Assembly (NCBI RefSeq): GCF_022385335.1
Contig: NZ_CP092431.1
Location: 9,176,001-9,240,000, forward strand
Direction: 5' to 3'
From: Streptomyces deccanensis
GTDB taxonomy: Bacteria; Actinomycetota; Actinomycetes; Streptomycetales; Streptomycetaceae
DNA length: 64,000 nucleotides
Under the pieces are notes generated by a model. It saw only the letters and a list, made by a program, of their open reading frames with translations. It was not told the origin of the DNA and did no database searches. The position numbers and the translations under genes were made by a program. Positions 63,497-64,000 of the stretch are shown here, piece after piece. Position 1 is the stretch's first letter. Every line of letters begins with the position of its first letter.

Positions 63497-64000
63497 GTGA
63501 CCCCCGCCCCACCAGGACCGCCGTACGCCGTCACCGTCGTCGGGATCGGCGCCGACGGCTGGCCGGGCGTCCCCGACGCCTCCCGGGCGGCCCTGCGCGA
63601 CGCCGAGGTCCTGATCGGCGGGCCCCGCCAACTCGACCTGCTGCCCCCGGAGTGCGCGGGCGAGCGGATCGCCTGGCCCTCGCCCCTGCGCCCCGCCGTC
63701 CCCGCGCTCCTCGCCGCCCACACCGGCCGCCGCATCGCCGTCCTGGCCAGCGGCGACCCCATGTTCTACGGCATCGGCCGGGCCCTCGCCGAGGAGGCCG
63801 GCGACCGGCTGCGCGTCCTGCCGCACCCCTCCTCCGTCTCCTACGCCGCCGCCCGCCTCGGCTGGCCGCTGGAGGACACCGAGGTCGTCACCCTCGTCGG
63901 CAGACCCACCGCCCGCCTCGCCGCCGCCCTGCACGAGGGCCGCCGGCTCCTCGTGCTCAGCGCGGACGCCGGCACACCCGCCGAGGTCGCCGCCCTGCTT
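63497..64000 (+). CDS. cobL: Precorrin-6Y C5,15-methyltransferase, N-terminal (CobL/CbiE), partial
   Basis: 168 codons from a GTG, running off the window. The CbiE-type tetrapyrrole methylase domain shows VVGIGADGWPG (GxGxG SAM loop), AEVLIGGPRQLDLLP, IAVLASGDPMFYGIGR (the ASGDPxFYGIG signature) and LPHPSSVSYAAARLGW. CobL methylates C5 and C15 of precorrin-6B/6Y and decarboxylates the C12 acetate in aerobic cobalamin synthesis. Whether the CbiT half follows cannot be seen. No cobalamin riboswitch was recognised in front of it. Confidence 0.9.
   Translation, partial: MTPAPPGPPYAVTVVGIGADGWPGVPDASRAALRDAEVLIGGPRQLDLLPPECAGERIAWPSPLRPAVPALLAAHTGRRIAVLASGDPMFYGIGRALAEEAGDRLRVLPHPSSVSYAAARLGWPLEDTEVVTLVGRPTARLAAALHEGRRLLVLSADAGTPAEVAALL

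Overview
The window is high-GC actinobacterial DNA and almost certainly Streptomyces. The evidence is the strong GC3 bias, frequent GTG/TTG starts, AGGAG-type ribosome sites, Tat/Sec-secreted glycosidases with ricin-B modules, and a complete 2-methylisoborneol operon. The mix of catabolic islands, IS5-family insertion sequences and many decayed genes fits an accessory, possibly arm-proximal, chromosome segment; that placement is inference.

Layout. (1) 0-1.1 kb: a protein tail and two eroded genes, an acyl-CoA ligase and an SDR. (2) 1.2-12.9 kb: one long minus-strand L-fucose island. It holds a three-gene sugar ABC importer, L-fuconate dehydratase, a lactonase, FucU mutarotase, a zinc dehydrogenase, an SDR, a KDPG-type aldolase, a PfkB kinase, an aldo-keto reductase and a GntR/FadR regulator. 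Beside it are a secreted GH29 alpha-L-fucosidase (14.5-16.5 kb) and a frameshifted GH95-like enzyme. The intended logic is: release fucose outside, import it, oxidise it without phosphorylation, and cleave it to pyruvate plus a C3 unit. (3) 16.5-23.5 kb: a mobile-element graveyard with a conjugation-ATPase fragment, an integrase scrap, at least five IS5-type elements or remnants, a truncated PAPS-reductase-like gene, small secreted proteins, an orphan two-TM SLATT-like protein and a pirin tail.

(4) 23.5-25.1 kb: a MerR regulator divergent from an alpha/beta hydrolase, with a palindromic operator and a 12-bp tandem repeat between them. (5) 25.2-33.4 kb: acyl-CoA/lipid degradation genes (ligase, hydrolase, enoyl-CoA hydratase, acyl-CoA dehydrogenase, two SDRs) with TetR and MarR regulators. 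Two copies of a 13-bp palindrome probably define the TetR regulon. (6) 33.7-46.1 kb: unknown proteins, then a redox/detoxification cluster (DLH-like hydrolase, WrbA-like flavoprotein, SnoaL, DJ-1/PfpI, CMD protein, zinc alcohol dehydrogenase, DUF2255, Na+/H+ antiporter, amidohydrolase, AKR) around two convergent paralogous XRE regulators. (7) 46.1-48.9 kb: a second zone of erosion, with several genes that have lost their central parts.

(8) 48.9-49.8 kb: RidA and HxlR. (9) 49.9-53.8 kb: the 2-methylisoborneol operon, comprising a family-2B encapsulin shell with a cyclic-nucleotide-binding-fold insertion, 2-MIB synthase with a long Pro-rich N-terminus, and geranyl-diphosphate C-methyltransferase. 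This is a terpene nanocompartment. (10) 54.1-58.1 kb: a VanW protein and a PAS-PAS-GAF-PP2C phosphatase. (11) 58.2-63.3 kb: polysaccharide utilisation (GH97, GH95-like, lyase-like jelly roll) with a shared operator. (12) 63.5 kb-end: the start of a CobL/CbiE cobalamin methyltransferase.
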